Shown here one piece after another: positions 10,201 through 18,459 of a stretch of 64,000 nt of DNA. A program made the position numbers and the translations under genes. The stretch is from an uncultured Prevotellaceae bacterium (lineage in GTDB: Bacteria > Bacteroidota > Bacteroidia > Bacteroidales > Bacteroidaceae). The notes beneath the pieces are model-generated. The model was given only the letters and a program-made list of their open reading frames with translations. It ran no database searches and was not told where the DNA came from. The stretch covers positions 124,001 through 188,000 of the forward strand of contig CACXIP010000005.1 in the NCBI GenBank assembly GCA_902767775.1, read 5' to 3'. Position 1 is the stretch's first letter. Every line of letters starts with the position of its first letter.

Positions 10201-10435
10201 ACTCAGGGGCAGCATGAGGGAGGCCGAACGTCAAGTGGTAGAAGAGGAAGTAGTTTATCTCGCAAAGCGCTTCGACAGAGTAAGTACACCAAATCTTAGA
10301 TTAGAATATGACGAAACTTCAGGAAAAGTCAAATATTACGATTCTTTAGGCGTTCTCGATTCCCTCGAAGGTGAATATGCAGAACAAAAGAAAAATCAAG
10401 AAGAGAAATCGAAAAAGTCCGACGGGAAATCCTGA
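7253..10435 (+). CDS. Giant tubulin/FtsZ-like GTPase (Tubulin_2-like)
   Basis: 1060 residues, no signal peptide. The N-terminus carries the nucleotide-binding loop IIGLGGTGQSVIREV (Gly12-Ser19), and residues 170-180 read SLAGGTGSSAFMDL, the counterpart of the tubulin/FtsZ GGGTGSG signature (Gly174-Ser179). This is the pattern of the large 'tubulin-like' bacterial family (PF13809 type), far longer than FtsZ (~380). The middle, about 470-560, is charged and probably coiled coil; the rest is unassigned, ending in a Lys/Glu-rich tail. It presumably binds GTP and may form filaments at the membrane with the vWA and adaptor proteins. A strong hairpin terminator follows directly. Confidence 0.8.
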   Translation: MAKDISRTLIIGLGGTGQSVIREVRKRLFRRYGYVPELVKFLSFDTDQLDYEDTPFKYYYNGENHETKLYNIQDAEFKQIGRPRLAVLRTDPVCQNLNFDKLERIYGLTNGVGANGYRIMGRAHFLFNSQEIMTVLINTVNELKNSQQLADAAGRNGFNVVPGVNVYIVASLAGGTGSSAFMDLSRMLQHAGITVVDNNADAMSDRIYGVFYLPSFFRTKPNTPNIMVNTYVALSELDHALNLSGMAEGSEERDNDNNSYNGDTGINYPVRFSNVFLVDKTTKKGNKHEFKEASSYVGSFLAACIAADDQKLESTFSNSTHVLRDLDGKKQFYSGMGYCEIRLNRQNLVKYLLNRQLRASLLKFKDGDADFSMDEVADKFIEDNQLNEGIKPQNEGEEDTRPQLNQLIDSIYKIEDKRFVNQVMSIPATGKDASADIVRNRDNFLTAIKAQVTSALDNFAERKRTISTNLKNLLDEYQAKECFGRFPDLAKRLRLSFTLMKEGLEEEIAEHEKQEQNVLESLQSDWNFIKNNHGKGFWGGLFGDSKEDAQKRRIAVYRNKVQGLGTDANPTLCRLALEKARKEEAVKVYKKLIEIVTSYYKEDEVEKKGKKTLDVSGTFLDVMSSFDQLNRLILAENEAYKPAKEAKNETILIDAYFKEYFEKNDGRAFEFTEALCANLYGQFSKILSDENPLGNNTVGNLRNHLMAALPDTALIKKIQTYQMSLDQLFIECFGVARGIQDSRDFDRYPHLTIFSQLKALFDPLWNYGEFRGGNSLQPEIACMVGVYDDQFHILDKNNGYNRYLPKAHSFEFVNVGDPDMILFMLQEGAIPGFTLRDISIWKGDYDSKKQFIYSFSDQRLEGIDMLVPEALDENGEIAWAYGWLFGLIKYEHGRVRVKPSAKYMRNNRLVKDNYECYDYFGIKIQNPSDLAKCHREFIRDKELFQDIYDQAMVLLKSDPNRNIVRIAHWVNDDEMWAVAIRGKLRGSMREAERQVVEEEVVYLAKRFDRVSTPNLRLEYDETSGKVKYYDSLGVLDSLEGEYAEQKKNQEEKSKKSDGKS

Positions 10436-10450
10436 ATGACCTGAATGCAG

Positions 10451-10480
10451 AAAACGGCAGGTGACCACCTGCCGTTTTTT
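10451..10480 (+). terminator. Intrinsic terminator inside the operon
   Basis: A perfect 12-base-pair stem (AAAACGGCAGGT / ACCTGCCGTTTT) with a GACC loop and a T-run lies 16 bases after the tubulin gene stop and 39 bases before the calpain gene. No convincing TAnnTTTG box lies between hairpin and calpain start, so the protease may depend on read-through and be made at low level. Confidence 0.8.
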
Positions 10481-10518
10481 AGAATTAGCAATTTGTAATT
10501 AACAAAAAAGGTATTGAT

Positions 10519-13500
10519 ATGATGAACATTGGATACGTTTTTGACTTGAGTGGACTTCTGTGTGATAAGCATAATGGCATCCCTTATCTGCATGGACTTG
10601 CCATAGATTGTGCTGCATATAATAAAGGTAATGGCTTGACACTAACGGAAATAAAAGCTTGCAGAGACAGGATGATGATGAAGTATGCTAAAGAAAACAT
10701 CAAAAAACATTTCTTTTACTTCGTTTTTGACAACGATTTTGAAATACTGCCAAACCTCGCAAGATGTGTGGATACTATTCAAGGAGAACCTTTGTTTGAC
10801 CAGCAACACTATGTCATCCATTTACTATGCAATTTTACCAGAGAAGATGGTTTCGATATCGCCGGTTTTCAAAATGCCATGCCCGCGCTGCGTGATAACA
10901 GAAACAATGTCTATACATGGTTGTTGGACAAATATGACGACAATGGAGCAATGCCAATCCCCTCTTTGCGGAGGTCTCATGCTCTTTGGCGACTCATCGG
11001 AATGCTTAACAATCATGGCATTTCATTGCGGCAGATGGATAACCAAGGGAATCCTTTATATACTTTTTTTGGCGATGCAAGTATCTTCTTCGACGAGGAA
11101 CAACGAAATACGGATGCAAGAAATTATTTCTTTTTCAAGAACTTGCAGCACCTTTTGAATTTGTCTGACCTCAAAATTGAGGAGTTCATGCAAGGATACG
11201 TACGCCCCTTCTATAATAATGCCAAGGAAATGGAGAAGCGTTTAGACGCCCAGGCTGAAGGCTTCTTAGAGGAACAACGTGTTCCCATTCAGGCCCCAAT
11301 CATATGCGATGTAACACAAAACTTGCTCATCAAGGATGCTGAAGACGACCAAGAGTATCTTGTAGATGTCAAGGACGACAGTCTTGTCTTCATAGAAGAT
11401 TTGTCTCGTAAGCAAGACTGGAAGATGAAGGAAACAGATGCTTTGCTTCAAGAATTCTTCATAGCCGTTGAAAGGGGTGAGAGAGTTCAAGAATATTCTG
11501 GCGAGGAATATCAAGAAAATCTTTCCAGCGATTTCCTTGAAAGGTTGCAAGAGAAAGTAGATGTTCAGAAACGTATTTTAGAAAATGATATAACTAAAGA
11601 AATATCGCATAGCAGAGAAAGCCAAGTCGAGATGTTTAAAAATCATCTTGACAACCACTTACTAAAGTTTCTCAACAAGCAAGACGATTTAAACTACAAT
11701 TTTTTGAACGAAAAACTGCTTGAGGATGAAGTTAAGAAACATTGCTCAAACTTGGATTACGGCATATCCTTCCTTGAATACCTTGCTGAGGGCAGAAGCA
11801 ATTATCTTGTCGACCAAGAGGTTGCTGTTGGGGATGTCAATTTAGAGAAGATTCGTCGTCATGCATACGATTTGAAGGAAAAACGCGCCTATGACTTGGA
11901 TAAAAAGGAGAAGGAAATGACAGAAAAGAAAAGGCCTGGTGCCAATGGTGAGCCTTCAAGAATTAGGACAGCATTCAACATGATAGACCAACGCATTGAC
12001 AGCTTTATTGGAAAAATCAGAAGATTGAACTATCAAATAGAAAAATGGTGGGACGCGGATGAAGAGAAAAAACTTACGACCAAGTCGAAGATTGTCTTGG
12101 CGGTGCTGACAGGTGTCTTTCTCGCTCTCATCTGGTGGCTGGTTTCTGCCACATTCATTGCACCTCTCTTTGATGACCCAAAGGATTGGCAGAAGCAGCA
12201 GTGGACGATATTCGTCTTGTTGGTATTGGCAGGTGTTGTTGTCGGCTCATTGTTTTTTTGGCAATGGCACAACAACTTGAAGAATGCAAAATCTGACCTG
12301 AAAAGGGCAAAACAAGAAAAGAAGAATTTGATGTCTGATTGCGTAAAAGATGAGATAGCTTTGGTCGAGTTGCGCTATAACTACAAATTGGCCTACTATG
12401 CTTTGAAGACCATCGACGAACTGATAGAATTGGCACAGCTGAAAAAGAAGGACCTTGAAAACTATCGCAAGGAACTCTTCAAGCTAATGCTCAAATACAA
12501 GATTGCCTTGGAAAACCAGGGACAAAATCAGAAGAATGATTTCAATACGATTGAGCTGAAAGACCACGATGTGGCCAGAATCTTGTTTGGAGAAGAGGAC
12601 AATGGTCGGGAAATTCGCTATCGATTCGCCCAAGACGGAGTGGAGTTAGCTGCTACCTTTGCCCACTATAGAAACAGAAAGGCTCTGTTGGAGACCACAC
12701 GATTCAACTTTGACTACGTTCCAGCCAAGGATTTTGACAGGGAAGCCGTTGCCAAAGAGGTGATTCCTGCTTGTTCAAAGCATGCTAATGAGGGCTTGGA
12801 ATACTCGGCATTGCCCCAACTCTCGGTGCTGCCCCCTGTGGAAGGTGTTGAGATGGATGATGTTCATCAAGGTTCTTGCGGTGATTGCTATTTCTTAGCG
12901 ACCCTGGCCTCCATCGCAAACGTGAATCCAGATTTCATCATTGGTGAACGAGGATTGGTGGAAGAATTGGATGAAGAAGAGCATAAGTTCTTTAGAGTTA
13001 GGTTTTATGACAAAGATGGAAACCGCGTAAATATTGACATTAACAATAAGTTTTGGAACAAAAATGGCATACCATTTTATGCTGGAAAAGGCAAGTCGAC
13101 CGCCTCTGAAGGCAACACCTATGATCCATGGGTTATGGCCGTTGAGAAGGCTTGGGCCAAGGCTAATAACGCAGGCTATGATGGAATTGAAGCAGCAAGT
13201 GCCGATGGGGTCGAGAGGCATCGCAAGGTAGAATATAGTTTTGCTGTAACAGGTAAGAGTGCTTTCTACTGTATGACTAAAAACGTCCTCGACCCAGATA
13301 GACTCGCCGAAATGATTAGAAAACATTTTGCGAATGAGAAACCGGTTACTTTTTATTCAGCCAGTCCATCCGATTCTGACTTCTCCAATAAGGACCAATT
13401 CTTGGTAACCAATCATGCTTATGCCCTTCGTTCTGCAAATGAAGATGGCACTTTTGACATTTTCAACCCATGGAATTCTCATCCTGAGGGAGAACGAGGT

Positions 13501-14043
13501 CAGCACTACAAGAAAAAAGACATCATTTTTATCAAGGATAATTTTGACGTAGTTGTCTTCTTCGACATTAAAGAGTCAGATTTTGATTCTTTTGAGAGAG
13601 ATTTGACAGGAAATGTCCAACAAAAAGAGTTGACCGATGGCATTGAAAGATTATTGGCTGAGGGATTTGATGAGATTGGATTGCCTTTAAGAAATATTGG
13701 CGATTTATTGAACGATGAGGATTTGAGAAGAATGTGTACTTATTCGTCTTACCTGTATAATACCAATACATTAAGAGACAGAAGAGGCATTGATGGAGGA
13801 GAACATCATCGATTGTTTATTGAGGGAACAAGAGATTATGCAAAAGCCAACGAAAAGGTAGGCGACTTCGTGAAAAGTAATGGGGATGGCGATGTGGAGG
13901 AGTTGTCCAATAGGGTTGATGACAAGCAAAGCATCACCTTGTTGAAAGTTTCTTCTCATTACAGGCTTGACAACTTTTGTGAAGTACTAGGACAAGATGG
14001 TCAAGACAAAGATGGCCATGACCAAGATGATGATAGACATTGA
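10519..14043 (+). CDS. Membrane-anchored calpain-type cysteine protease
   Basis: 1174 residues. The first ~510 form a large unassigned cytoplasmic region with coiled-coil stretches. Two transmembrane helices (about 525-545 and 560-580) form a hairpin that keeps both ends in the cytosol. A second charged helical stretch follows. The C-terminal domain is calpain-like (peptidase C2): oxyanion Gln784 and nucleophile Cys790 in HQGSCGDCYFLA, His966 in TNHAYALR, Asn983 in IFNPWNSH. The triad is complete, so activity is expected. A ~170-residue tail follows, possibly inhibitory or substrate-recognising. The gene follows the vWA/adaptor/tubulin genes in the same direction behind a terminator. The role as protease effector or processing enzyme is inference. 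Confidence 0.85.
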   Translation: MMNIGYVFDLSGLLCDKHNGIPYLHGLAIDCAAYNKGNGLTLTEIKACRDRMMMKYAKENIKKHFFYFVFDNDFEILPNLARCVDTIQGEPLFDQQHYVIHLLCNFTREDGFDIAGFQNAMPALRDNRNNVYTWLLDKYDDNGAMPIPSLRRSHALWRLIGMLNNHGISLRQMDNQGNPLYTFFGDASIFFDEEQRNTDARNYFFFKNLQHLLNLSDLKIEEFMQGYVRPFYNNAKEMEKRLDAQAEGFLEEQRVPIQAPIICDVTQNLLIKDAEDDQEYLVDVKDDSLVFIEDLSRKQDWKMKETDALLQEFFIAVERGERVQEYSGEEYQENLSSDFLERLQEKVDVQKRILENDITKEISHSRESQVEMFKNHLDNHLLKFLNKQDDLNYNFLNEKLLEDEVKKHCSNLDYGISFLEYLAEGRSNYLVDQEVAVGDVNLEKIRRHAYDLKEKRAYDLDKKEKEMTEKKRPGANGEPSRIRTAFNMIDQRIDSFIGKIRRLNYQIEKWWDADEEKKLTTKSKIVLAVLTGVFLALIWWLVSATFIAPLFDDPKDWQKQQWTIFVLLVLAGVVVGSLFFWQWHNNLKNAKSDLKRAKQEKKNLMSDCVKDEIALVELRYNYKLAYYALKTIDELIELAQLKKKDLENYRKELFKLMLKYKIALENQGQNQKNDFNTIELKDHDVARILFGEEDNGREIRYRFAQDGVELAATFAHYRNRKALLETTRFNFDYVPAKDFDREAVAKEVIPACSKHANEGLEYSALPQLSVLPPVEGVEMDDVHQGSCGDCYFLATLASIANVNPDFIIGERGLVEELDEEEHKFFRVRFYDKDGNRVNIDINNKFWNKNGIPFYAGKGKSTASEGNTYDPWVMAVEKAWAKANNAGYDGIEAASADGVERHRKVEYSFAVTGKSAFYCMTKNVLDPDRLAEMIRKHFANEKPVTFYSASPSDSDFSNKDQFLVTNHAYALRSANEDGTFDIFNPWNSHPEGERGQHYKKKDIIFIKDNFDVVVFFDIKESDFDSFERDLTGNVQQKELTDGIERLLAEGFDEIGLPLRNIGDLLNDEDLRRMCTYSSYLYNTNTLRDRRGIDGGEHHRLFIEGTRDYAKANEKVGDFVKSNGDGDVEELSNRVDDKQSITLLKVSSHYRLDNFCEVLGQDGQDKDGHDQDDDRH

Positions 14044-14061
14044 TAATGCATGATATTCACT

Positions 14062-14303
14062 AAAAATATTAATAACAAGTTTTGAACAAAAATGGGAAAC
14101 CATTTTATGCAGGAAAGGGCAAGCCGACCGACCATGAGGGGAACACCTACGACCCATGGATTATGGCCGTTGAGAAGGCTTGGGCCAAGGCCAATAACGC
14201 AGGATATGATGGAATAGAAGCAGCAAGTGGCGATGGTGTTGAAAGGCATCGCAAAGTAGAATATAGTTTTGCGATAAATGGTAAGAATGCCTTCTACTGT
14301 TAG
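14062..14303 (+). pseudogene. Decayed partial copy of the calpain domain
   Basis: The stretch repeats the segment around 13035-13270 of the calpain gene with few changes: FYAGKGK ... TYDP, then AVEKAWAKANNAGYDGIEA and VERHRKVEYSFA. It lacks the part with the catalytic Cys, and at its start one G of TTTTGGAAC is missing, giving TTTTGAAC, a stop plus frameshift. It ends in TAG where the parent reads CMTKN. It is the remnant of a second calpain gene or a failed tandem duplication. The remaining gap to 14538 shows no gene. Confidence 0.8.
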
Positions 14304-14538
14304 CACATTGCTAAAACCTATACAATAGTGCAAATGGTGTAACAACAAGTCGGCAAATCTTATACCGACATGGCAAAGATAATATATAAAAAAGAATTTT
14401 CCAAAAATACAAATACATTAATATTAATAAGTTTTCAAAACATTCGACACCACATCAATTGATGGGGGATGACATCCATCTGCTTAGGGTACATCTGCAG
14501 AGGAAATACGTCTTTCATATGGAATCAACTCAATTGAT

Positions 14539-17500
14539 ATGAAAGCAAATGCCTACCTCATCATAGTGGTGTGCCTCATGCTCTGCGGGAGCGTCAGCGC
14601 ACAGAAGAAGCCAAGGAAAGAACTGTATGTGCCGATGGACTACTCCACCTGCGGCTACCACGCATCGGAATGCGTCATCCCCGATGTGCCGACCGTCATC
14701 ACCCTGTCATGGAAGGAAGGAGATGACACAGAGCGCATCCAGTGTGCCATTGATGAGGTGTCGCAGATGACACCCGATGCCAACGGCCACCGTGGCAGCA
14801 TCGTTCTCGATGAGGGCACATGGAACATCCGCCAACCCCTGCGCATCAGCGCCTCAGGCATCGTGCTGCGCGGCATGGGGCGCAACAAGACGACCTTGGT
14901 GGGGCACGGCGATGACCGTGGCGCCATCATCTATATTGAAGGCAGAAAAATACAGCAACCTGCTTCCTTTGGAAGAAGAAACATGCCGGGAGCTCCAAAC
15001 GCCGTTGACACCATCTGGCTCAGCGACAACAAAGTGACGGCAGGAAGCACACAACTCACCCTTTCCTCCCCCACCACCCAACTGCATACAGGCGACCGCA
15101 TCAGCATCATCAGGCCCTGCACGCGGCCTTGGATAGAGCATCTGAAAATGTATGAATTCGGCGGCGGACTCGACTTCACCGGATGGAAACCCACCGACAT
15201 CGACATCACCTGGGACCGCGCCATCACCGCCATCGAGGGCAATGTCATCTCCATCGATGCACCCATCACCACCACCCTCAGCAGCGAGTGGGGCAAGGCA
15301 TACATCCTCCGACAGTCACATGAAGGCGAACTGACCAAGTGCGGCATCGAGAACATGACGATAGAGAGTGCCGTCAACGACTGGAACCCCAAGGACGAGG
15401 ACCATCCGTGGGACGGCATCACAATGGACAATGCCCGCGACTGCTGGGTGCGCATGGTGAACTTCCGCCACCTCGCCGGCAGTGCCGTCCACCTGCAGAA
15501 AGTCACCAGCCGCATCACCGTGGAGGACTGCATCGCCACCGAACCCGTTTCCGAAGTGGGCGGATGGCGCCGCCAAGTGTTCCTCACCCGCGGACAGCAG
15601 ACCCTTTTCCAGCGCTGCGTCTCCCGCCAGGGTGTCCACGACTTCGCAGCAGGCTATTGCGCCGCCGGTCCCAACGCCTTTGTTCAATGCGAAGGTGAGG
15701 AGTCACTCGGTTTCAGCGGCAGCATCGGTTCATGGGCAGCCGGTCTCCTCTTCGATATCGTCAACATCGACGGCAGCGACCTGCGCTTCGCCAACCTCGA
15801 GCAGTTCCAGACCGGAACGGGTTGGAACACCGCCAATTCGATGTTCTGGCAATGCACCGCCTCCGGCATCTTCTGCTACTCGCCCGATGCCGACAACCGC
15901 AACAGCGCACATGGCTGCTGGGGCATGCTCACCGGCAACGGAGAGTGGACCAGCAGCAACGACCATGTCAGTCCCCGTTCACTGTTTTATGACCAACTTC
16001 AGCGCCGTCTCTCCGACCGCGCAGACTCAAAAGAACTGGTGAGCCGCCTTGCCCACATCCTTCCACGCTCTCTTGAAGCCACCACCTCCCCTACCGTGGA
16101 GCAGGCGATGGCAATGGCGAAGGAGTCGCTCACCCATCCACGCTTCACCCTGGAGATGTGGATTGACAGCATCGAGACAAAGAACTGGCAAGGCAAGGTT
16201 TTCAGCACAAGGAAGACATCCAATAAAACCAAAAAGACAAAGAAGGACAAGGTTACCAAAGATGCCAATCCATTCATCACCACCACAATAGTAGACGCCC
16301 ACCTCACTCTGGATAGGATGCTTATCACCGGCAGCGAGTACAGCATCCCCTGGTGGAACGGACGAGTGAAAGACAATTATGTGAGACGTGAGGGCAGACC
16401 CGCCATCACCCGTTTTGTGCCCGGTAGGGAGGGTACGGGATGGACCGACCGCATCGACAGTGTGGTCAACTTCCTCGACGCCCACCACCAGGCATCGCTC
16501 AACCACCATTACGGACTGTGGTACGACCTGCGCCGCACCGACCATGAGCGCATCCGCCGCGCCGACGGTGACGTATGGGCACCCTTCTATGAGCAGCCCT
16601 TCGCCCGCAGCGGACAAGGCACTGCCTGGGACGGTCTGTCACGCTACGACCTCACCCGTCCCAACCGATGGTATTGGAGACGACTGAAATCCTTCGCCTC
16701 CAAGGCTGAGCCAAAGGGCATCCTTCTCTTCCACCAGCACTATTTCCAGCACAACATCCTTGAGGCGGGGGCACACTGGGTAGACTGTCCGTGGCGGCCT
16801 GTGAACAACATCAACGGCACCGACTTCCCCGAACCCGTGCCTTTCGCCGGCGACAAGCGCATCTTCCTCGCCGAACAGTTCTACAACGAGCAGAGCGAGG
16901 TGCTACGACCCCTCCACCGCCAATATATCCGCATGTGTCTGGAGCAGATGAAAGAATATCCCAACGTGGTGCATCTCATCAGTGCCGAATACACGGGTCC
17001 GCTCCACTTCACCCGTTTCTGGGTGGAGACCATCGCCGAGTGGGAGGCAGAGACTGGATATCATCCATTGGTAGCACTGAGCTGCACCCGCGATGCGCAG
17101 GACAGCATCATGGCAGACCCAAGGCTTGCCAAAGTAATCGACATCATCGACATCCGCTACTGGCACTACAACACCAACGGACTGTGGGCACCTTTGGGCG
17201 GCCACAACATGGCTCCCCGTCAGTGGATGCGCAAGATGCCAGCAGGGAAGACCGGTTTCGACGAGGTCTACCGCGCTGTCAGCGAATGCCGTCAGCTATA
17301 TCCCGACAAAGCCGTCACCTACAACTCACCGTCAGCACCCGTCAGCGGATGGGCAGTTCTCTTCGCGGGCGGTTCACTGCCCAACATCCCCCTCCGTATT
17401 TCTGGCGCCACACCCTTGCAAAAGACTCTGCTTGCTGATCTCTGCCACATGAAGTCAATGTCCGGCGAGGGATGTCTTACGCTCGGCAATCCCAAATCAG

Positions 17501-17682
17501 GTTACCTCCTCTATACGCTTTCAGACAAGGCGAGCATAGCCGTTGAGCAGGGCACATATGAAATCTATTCTGTGGATGCCAGAAATGGTGACATCAACCC
17601 CATCAACCGTGCCACCGCCCTCAGCGGCAGATATTCCACAGAGGCAGGAAGCCATCAGATATTGTGGATAAAGAGGAAATAA
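14539..17682 (+). CDS. Secreted beta-helix protein with DUF6298-like domain
   Basis: 1047 residues with a signal peptide (CGSVSAQ, about 22). Residues ~45-470 look like a right-handed parallel beta-helix of pectate-lyase type (GSIVLDEGTWNIRQPLRIS, ASGIVLRGMGRNKTTLVG and repeated turns). The C-terminal half (about 590-1047) carries blocks such as NHHYGLWYDLRRTDHERI and ILLFHQHYFQHNILEAGAHW, which I associate with DUF6298 of Bacteroidales polysaccharide loci. A short Lys/Thr linker joins the halves. The paired His/Trp-rich motifs suggest a glycosidase-like TIM barrel, but the substrate is unknown; a pectin-derived sugar is inferred from the neighbours. Confidence 0.65.
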   Translation: MKANAYLIIVVCLMLCGSVSAQKKPRKELYVPMDYSTCGYHASECVIPDVPTVITLSWKEGDDTERIQCAIDEVSQMTPDANGHRGSIVLDEGTWNIRQPLRISASGIVLRGMGRNKTTLVGHGDDRGAIIYIEGRKIQQPASFGRRNMPGAPNAVDTIWLSDNKVTAGSTQLTLSSPTTQLHTGDRISIIRPCTRPWIEHLKMYEFGGGLDFTGWKPTDIDITWDRAITAIEGNVISIDAPITTTLSSEWGKAYILRQSHEGELTKCGIENMTIESAVNDWNPKDEDHPWDGITMDNARDCWVRMVNFRHLAGSAVHLQKVTSRITVEDCIATEPVSEVGGWRRQVFLTRGQQTLFQRCVSRQGVHDFAAGYCAAGPNAFVQCEGEESLGFSGSIGSWAAGLLFDIVNIDGSDLRFANLEQFQTGTGWNTANSMFWQCTASGIFCYSPDADNRNSAHGCWGMLTGNGEWTSSNDHVSPRSLFYDQLQRRLSDRADSKELVSRLAHILPRSLEATTSPTVEQAMAMAKESLTHPRFTLEMWIDSIETKNWQGKVFSTRKTSNKTKKTKKDKVTKDANPFITTTIVDAHLTLDRMLITGSEYSIPWWNGRVKDNYVRREGRPAITRFVPGREGTGWTDRIDSVVNFLDAHHQASLNHHYGLWYDLRRTDHERIRRADGDVWAPFYEQPFARSGQGTAWDGLSRYDLTRPNRWYWRRLKSFASKAEPKGILLFHQHYFQHNILEAGAHWVDCPWRPVNNINGTDFPEPVPFAGDKRIFLAEQFYNEQSEVLRPLHRQYIRMCLEQMKEYPNVVHLISAEYTGPLHFTRFWVETIAEWEAETGYHPLVALSCTRDAQDSIMADPRLAKVIDIIDIRYWHYNTNGLWAPLGGHNMAPRQWMRKMPAGKTGFDEVYRAVSECRQLYPDKAVTYNSPSAPVSGWAVLFAGGSLPNIPLRISGATPLQKTLLADLCHMKSMSGEGCLTLGNPKSGYLLYTLSDKASIAVEQGTYEIYSVDARNGDINPINRATALSGRYSTEAGSHQILWIKRK

Positions 17683-18401
17683 GTTGGTCGTATGGTCGTT
17701 TGGGGGGGAGTTTAGGAGGGGCAAGAATAGTTCATAGTTCATAATTCATAGTTCATAGTTATATGCAAATTAGGAGTTTAGACAATACTCCTACAAAAAT
17801 GGCGGTGTAACCGAAAACATTCGTGCCTTTTCGTGAATTTCGTGGTTGAAAGAGGAGATAATAAAAAAACGCTTCGCTTCAGAAAAAGAATAAAAAGTTA
17901 GAAAAAAAACTTGGCATACAAGGAAGCGAGAAAAAGTGCCAAGGCACTCGCAAAAAGGAAGAAAAAAATGATGACAAAAATTCATGAGTGATTGATGGTA
18001 ATTCATGTTTATCTTTCAACATATAATTGCCAAAAATTATTCATTAATCATTCAAGTTCAACTTATTACTATCTTCAACTTGAGAAGTCGTATCATAGTG
18101 CTTTCGTGCCTTTTCTTGCCTTTCATGGTTTTATCTATCCGTGCCTATCCGTGGTTCGTGCCTTTTCGTGAATTTCGTGGTTGAAATTGGTCAACGCCCC
18201 CTACCCCCTCTAATCTTAGAGGGGGAGTCCAGTTACATCCACCTATGCATATCCAACTTGGGGGAGTCCGTGACATCCGCCTATGCCATTTCCATCTTTG
18301 TTTGTTGAATAAATGTGGATAATCATGCAAAAAGGGTGGAAAAAAGTAGAATTTGGTCAAAAAATCGGCTGATTGCGAGTTGAAATGTCAAAAATTGATG
18401 T
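17683..18401. repeat. Intergenic repeat mosaic (A, F, microrepeats)
   Basis: No gene is seen. A copy of repeat A lies at about 17860-18040 (adenine-rich, with the hairpin core AGTGCCAAGGCACT near 17937 and the 'TGATTGATGGTAATTCATG' end). Degenerate 'TTTCGTGCCTTTCGTGG' repeats fill 18095-18185. Repeat F at 18204-18225 is a perfect 10-bp inverted repeat, CCCCCTCTAA-TC-TTAGAGGGGG. Confidence 0.75.
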
Positions 18402-18429
18402 TATATTTGCAATCGCAAAGCTATCTTTG
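18402..18429 (+). promoter_or_regulatory. Two tandem -7 boxes before the sigma factor gene
   Basis: TATATTTG (18402-18409) and TATCTTTG (18422-18429), each followed by C, lie 31-58 bases before the ATG at 18460. They argue against the longer reading frame that starts at 18373, because that start lies upstream of both boxes. Confidence 0.6.
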
Positions 18430-18459
18430 CAAAAAATCTACTTAAGCAACCTAACCTAC

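Noticed and set aside
18373-18459. Longer N-terminus for the sigma factor
   Set aside because: Two promoter boxes lie inside this stretch, so it is most likely not translated.
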